Source: Paradevosia shaoguanensis (lineage in GTDB: Bacteria; Pseudomonadota; Alphaproteobacteria; Rhizobiales; Devosiaceae). Taken from it: a DNA stretch of 64,000 bases. Below, piece after piece: positions 60,932 to 64,000 of this stretch. The stretch lies in contig NZ_CP068983.1 of assembly GCF_016801025.1 (NCBI RefSeq), forward strand, positions 1,364,001-1,428,000, read 5' to 3'. Position 1 is the first letter of the stretch. Every line of letters starts with the position of its first letter. A program made the position numbers and the translations under genes. The notes beneath the pieces are model-generated. The model was not told the DNA's origin, made no database searches, and saw only the letters and a list, made by a program, of their open reading frames with translations.

Positions 60932-61423
60932 ATGACCCAGATCAGAGAGGGCGGCAAGGTGCTCGCCCAGGATACCGGCATTGACGGCGACGATGACGAG
61001 GGCCTGCCCGGCTTCGCCTATCCCGTGAGCGAAGCGGAGATCGAGGACCTGATGTATGGCGACCGCCCGGTCGCCGAGCGGCTGGCGCGGCTGCGCGAGA
61101 TCCGCGACGACCTGCGCGCCCGCGAGCCGGGCGATTTCGGGCTCGACGATCCCAAGGGCCTGCTGAGCGAGATCGAGGGCGCCATCGTGCAGCTCGAAGC
61201 GGATGGAGACAGCGAGGGCGCGGGCGAGGACATGGGCGAGCTCGACCCTACCCGCACCTTCGACCAGGACCCCACCGCGCATCACGAGGTGCTCTCGCCG
61301 GACGATGACGCGCTGGTTTCGCTCGACGAGCAGGAAGCCGAATACGGGGATGACGAGGTGCTCGACCCGACCGAGTGGGACGAGGGCGACGATTTCCGCC
61401 CCGAGCGCGGGCACGACCACTAG
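60932..61423 (+). CDS. hypothetical acidic protein, 163 aa
   Basis: This is a highly acidic, probably cytosolic protein with a central helical EARLARLREIRDDLRAREPG-like segment (PVAERLARLREIRDDLRA) and long Asp/Glu-rich stretches in the C-terminal half, ending ERGHDH. No family is recognised. ATG 60932 lies eight bases after GGGAG; ATG 60917 and GTG 60899 are in frame upstream. The composition suggests a disordered or nucleic-acid-mimic tail. Confidence 0.6.
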   Translation: MTQIREGGKVLAQDTGIDGDDDEGLPGFAYPVSEAEIEDLMYGDRPVAERLARLREIRDDLRAREPGDFGLDDPKGLLSEIEGAIVQLEADGDSEGAGEDMGELDPTRTFDQDPTAHHEVLSPDDDALVSLDEQEAEYGDDEVLDPTEWDEGDDFRPERGHDH

Positions 61424-61511
61424 CCGCTTTTGGGGCGCGGCAATGGCCGCTTCCCTCCGGCCCCTGCGCGGGTCTAGTCTTCGGCCACAGCGAAAAGGCT
61501 CGGAGGCTAGG

Positions 61512-62564
61512 ATGGAATACCGCTTGCTCGGGCGCTCGGGACTGAAGGTCTCGACCCTTACCATGGGCACGATGACGTTCGGGGGGAACCCGAAGGTCGG
61601 CAATACCAGCCTCAAGGACGCGCAGCGCCAGATCGACATGTGTCTGGAGGCGGGCATCAACATGCTCGACACGGCCAATGTCTATACGCGGGGCGTGTCG
61701 GAAAGCATTATCGGGGAGGCGCTGACCGATGGGCGACGCCAGCGGACGCTGCTGGCGACCAAGGTGCGCTTCCCGATGGACGACACCGACCCCAACGAGC
61801 GGGGGCTGTCGCGCTACCACATCGTCAACCAGTGCGAGGCAAGCCTCAAGCGGCTCAAGACCGATGTGATCGACCTCTACCAGGTGCATGAATGGGACGG
61901 GCAGACCCCGCTCGAGGAGACCATGGAAGCGCTCGACATGCTCGTGCGCCATGGCAAGGTCCGCTATATCGGCTGCTCGAACTATTCGGGCTGGCATATC
62001 ATGAAGGCGCTCGGCGTTTCCGAGAAGGATGCCCGGCAGCGCTTCGTCTCCCAGCAGATCCACTACACGCTGTTTTCGCGCGAGGCGGAGAACGAGCTGG
62101 TGCCGATCAGCCTCGACCAGGGGCTGGGCATTCTCATCTGGAGCCCGCTGGCGGGCGGCCTGCTTTCGGGCAAGTATCGCCGCGGCCAGACGGCGCCGGA
62201 AGGGGCGCGCCATGCCGGGGGCTTCAAGGAGCCGCCGGTGCATGACTGGGAGCGGCTCTACGATATCGTGGAAGTGCTGGTTTCGATCGCCGAGGTGCGC
62301 GGGGTTTCGGGCGCGCAGATCGCGCTGGCCTGGCTGCTGGGACGCCCGGGGGTGACTTCGGTGATTATCGGCGGGCGCACGGAAGACCAGTTCAGGGATA
62401 ACCTGGCGGCGGCCGAACTCAAGCTGACCGAGCATGAGCGCAAGCGGCTGGACGACGTGTCGCTGCTGCCGCTGCAATATCCCTACTGGCACCAGAGCTT
62501 TACGGCCTCGGACCGACTGGGGCCGGCGGACCTGGCGCTGCATGCGCCCCATCTCGAAAAATAG
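61512..62564 (+). CDS. aldo/keto reductase (YajO/tas-like)
   Basis: The 350-residue NADPH oxidoreductase has the AKR tetrad: Asp and Tyr in MLDTANVYTRG, Lys in LLATKVRF and His in LYQVHEWDG. NADP-binding VIIGGRTEDQFRDNL lies near the end. It resembles AKR11/12-type reductases of aldehydes and keto sugars. CGGAGG precedes the ATG by five bases. It is 14 bp from an SDR gene, so the two are likely co-transcribed. Confidence 0.88.
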   Translation: MEYRLLGRSGLKVSTLTMGTMTFGGNPKVGNTSLKDAQRQIDMCLEAGINMLDTANVYTRGVSESIIGEALTDGRRQRTLLATKVRFPMDDTDPNERGLSRYHIVNQCEASLKRLKTDVIDLYQVHEWDGQTPLEETMEALDMLVRHGKVRYIGCSNYSGWHIMKALGVSEKDARQRFVSQQIHYTLFSREAENELVPISLDQGLGILIWSPLAGGLLSGKYRRGQTAPEGARHAGGFKEPPVHDWERLYDIVEVLVSIAEVRGVSGAQIALAWLLGRPGVTSVIIGGRTEDQFRDNLAAAELKLTEHERKRLDDVSLLPLQYPYWHQSFTASDRLGPADLALHAPHLEK

Positions 62565-62578
62565 CGCGGGAGAGGACA

Positions 62579-63349
62579 ATGGGCGACCTGCCGAGCTTTG
62601 ACCTTTCCGGCAAGACCGCACTCGTGACCGGCTCGGCGCGCGGGCTTGGCCGGGCCATTGCGCTGGCGCTGGCCAATGCCGGAGCCGATATCGCGCTGGG
62701 GCTGCGCGACCTCGATGTCGATAACGGCGTGGCCGGCGAGGTGGAGGCGCTGGGGCGCAAGGCGCTGCGACTGCAGATGGATGCGCTGGACCTGCCGCAA
62801 TCCTATCGCGCGATCGACCAGGCCATCGCCCATTTCGGGCGCATCGACATCCTGGTCAACAATGTGGGCGGCGGCATCGAGGGGCCGCTGCTGGAGGTGA
62901 GCGAGGTCGACTTCGACACGACGCTCGACCTCAACGTCAAATCCAGCTTCTTCATCGCCCAGCGCCTTGCCCGCCACATGGTGGAGAAGGGCGGCGGCAC
63001 GATCGTCAACATGAGCTCGCAGGCGGGCTTCATCGCGCTGCCCGGCGAGGGCGTCTATTGCCTCTCGAAGGCCGCGGTGGCGCATATGACCAAGTGCATG
63101 GCGGTCGAGTGGGGCCAGCATGGCATCACGGTCAACGCGGTGGCGCCGACCTTTATCGAGACGGACGGGACATCCACGGCCCTGGCAGTGCCCGAGTTCA
63201 AGGCCGACGTAGTCGAGCGGATCGCGGCGCTGCACAGGATCGGGCTGCCGCGGGAGGTTTCCGGGGCGGTAGTGTTTCTGGCGTCGCCGGCGGCGTCGCT
63301 GATTACGGGGCAGACGCTGCTGATCGATGGGGGCTGGACGGCGCGATAA
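62579..63349 (+). CDS. short-chain dehydrogenase/reductase
   Basis: The 256-residue classical SDR has TGSARGLGRAIA (about 17-28), NNVGGG, catalytic Ser in VNMSSQAGF and YxxxK as YCLSKAAV. It resembles gluconate 5-dehydrogenase and 3-oxoacyl reductases. Substrate unknown. A strong hairpin with a T-run follows at 63430-63467. Confidence 0.88.
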   Translation: MGDLPSFDLSGKTALVTGSARGLGRAIALALANAGADIALGLRDLDVDNGVAGEVEALGRKALRLQMDALDLPQSYRAIDQAIAHFGRIDILVNNVGGGIEGPLLEVSEVDFDTTLDLNVKSSFFIAQRLARHMVEKGGGTIVNMSSQAGFIALPGEGVYCLSKAAVAHMTKCMAVEWGQHGITVNAVAPTFIETDGTSTALAVPEFKADVVERIAALHRIGLPREVSGAVVFLASPAASLITGQTLLIDGGWTAR

Positions 63350-63429
63350 TACCCGGCCGACGGGGGTAACTTCCGGGCCTGGACCTGGCCGGGGAGGAGA
63401 TTTTGAGCCGCCAGGCGGGTTGGCGGCGG

Positions 63430-63467
63430 ACCGTGAAACTGTTTCACGGGTTTCACGGTATTTTTTG
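63430..63467 (+). terminator. intrinsic terminator after SDR gene
   Basis: ACCGTGAAAC and GTTTCACGGT form a 10-bp perfect stem followed by ATTTTTTG. Confidence 0.85.
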
Positions 63468-63537
63468 CAGCTTTTTCGGACTCAACGGCAGGCTAACTAC
63501 TTATAATGTAATGGTAATTTCTATCGCGACGGCCACG

Positions 63538-63605
63538 AATCGTTAAATTTTGACTCAATTTCGGGTAATCTTTGGCCATTCTGCGTGGGTTTTTGCGCGG
63601 TCTGG
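63538..63605 (+). repeat. 68-bp intergenic element, copy B
   Basis: This matches copy A (37658-37725, minus strand) at 62 of 68 bases without gaps. Both copies lie between genes in AT-rich sequence and include GACTC. Confidence 0.75.
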
Positions 63606-63698
63606 AGACAATTTAGAGGATGTTTTCGAGGGGCGGGTTCCGGGTGGGTCGGGAGGCGGTTCCGATAGTCTAAGCCCGCCGGATCGGGCGGGGATAGA

Positions 63699-63869
63699 CT
63701 AGGGTCCGTACTCAATAAGTCCCGGCGCCCCCCGGCCGCAGAGCCGGGCACACGGATTCCTCCACTCAAGTGGAGGGGTGCAATGGGCCCCGGATCAAGT
63801 CCGGGGAAGTCCGGTGGTGGGGCGGCCATCGCAACCTCATCTACCGGTGCAATGGAGTACGGACCCTAG
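63699..63869. repeat. MITE-like composite repeat, copy 2
   Basis: The 171-bp unit is bounded by CTAGGGTCCGTACTCAAT and the inverted ATGGAGTACGGACCCTAG. On the minus strand it is near-identical to copy 1 (25573-25823) but lacks about 80 bp of internal sequence. Its right CTAG supplies the stop codon of the GNAT gene. Confidence 0.75.
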
Positions 63870-64000
63870 AGGGGCAGCTCCCAGAATTCGCTGGTGAGGT
63901 CCTGGCCGAAGGAATGGGTCTGGTCAGCCCTGACGAGGGTGAAGCCGGCGGCGGCGTAGATCTTGCGGGCGGGGACGAGGACGGACTGGGTCCAGAGCTT
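63866..64000 (-). CDS. GNAT acetyltransferase C-terminus (partial)
   Basis: The last 44 residues of a leftward protein are present; the rest is cut by the right edge. The sequence KLWTQSVLVPARKIYAAAGF followed by HSFGQDLTSEFWEL is typical of the C-terminal GNAT domain of MarR-GNAT fusion proteins. The stop TAG lies within the end of a MITE-like repeat. Confidence 0.7.
   Translation of the reverse strand, partial: KLWTQSVLVPARKIYAAAGFTLVRADQTHSFGQDLTSEFWELPL

Larger units (their letters stand above)
63350..63698. other. intergenic region with terminator and repeat element
   Basis: No gene is seen. It holds the SDR terminator and the AT-rich second copy of the 68-bp element. Confidence 0.5.

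Overview
The window is about 64 kb of GC-rich chromosome from an alphaproteobacterium, most likely a member of the Hyphomicrobiales close to Devosia. That placement is inferred from several signs: a perfect Irr-type iron box in front of an MbfA-like rubrerythrin/VIT1 fusion, an Lrp-type PutR divergent from PutA, a rhizobial-type Pho box before phnMN, and the order nucleotidase-dapD-dapE-truA-fmt-def. No rRNA, tRNA, CRISPR array, prophage or transposase gene was seen. Genes are tightly packed, and overlaps of one to four bases between neighbours are frequent.

The most notable region is 2838-15316. Nine minus-strand genes, with a divergent regulator, read as a complete ergothioneine utilisation locus. 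In transcription order they are an ergothionase-like lyase (a histidine ammonia-lyase homologue without the Ala-Ser-Gly cofactor triad), a four-gene betaine/OpuC-type ABC importer, a hydantoinase, an M20 N-carbamoyl-amino-acid amidohydrolase, a DUF917 (S-methyl thiohydantoin desulfurase-like) protein, and a urocanase homologue with Ala in place of the catalytic Cys. The inferred route is ergothioneine to trimethylamine plus thiourocanate, then thiohydantoin propionate, hydantoin propionate, N-carbamoyl-glutamate and glutamate. The regulator is an unusual LysR-type protein with two N-terminal helix-turn-helix units. Ordinary histidine degradation is unlikely because hutI, hutF and hutG are absent and both Hut-like enzymes have altered active sites.

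The rest is mostly ordinary. 189-2445 holds a RecD-like helicase, a fumarylacetoacetase-family protein and RidA. 15431-17270 holds Pho-box-preceded phnM-phnN. 17326-25576 holds a SleB-type hydrolase, YoaK/DUF1275, a HAD phosphatase, a membrane LytTR regulator with divergent membrane genes, a degenerate REC-EAL protein and a GMC oxidoreductase. 25831-27660 is an Irr-controlled mbfA operon. 27836-32754 holds a LysR regulator, an extensin-like protein and a FecR/CHASE2-cyclase pair. 32764-36960 is putR/putA. 37080-43752 holds a cNMP-binding protein, GhrA-like dehydrogenase, cytochrome c, prephenate dehydratase, an amidotransferase, a Tat-exported MsrB and an ECF sigma/anti-sigma pair. 43880-49989 holds argB, a MarR-controlled monooxygenase and a TetR/glycosidase-like/MFS cassette. 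50147-63349 carries lysine biosynthesis and formyl-methionine housekeeping genes, RmuC, an aldo-keto reductase and an SDR. The C-terminus of a GNAT acetyltransferase is cut by the right edge.

Two families of palindromic repeats are scattered between genes. One forms MITE-like composite units with CTAG-bounded terminal inverted repeats that supply the stop codons of neighbouring genes. A separate 68-bp intergenic element occurs twice, about 26 kb apart, in opposite orientations at about 91% identity.
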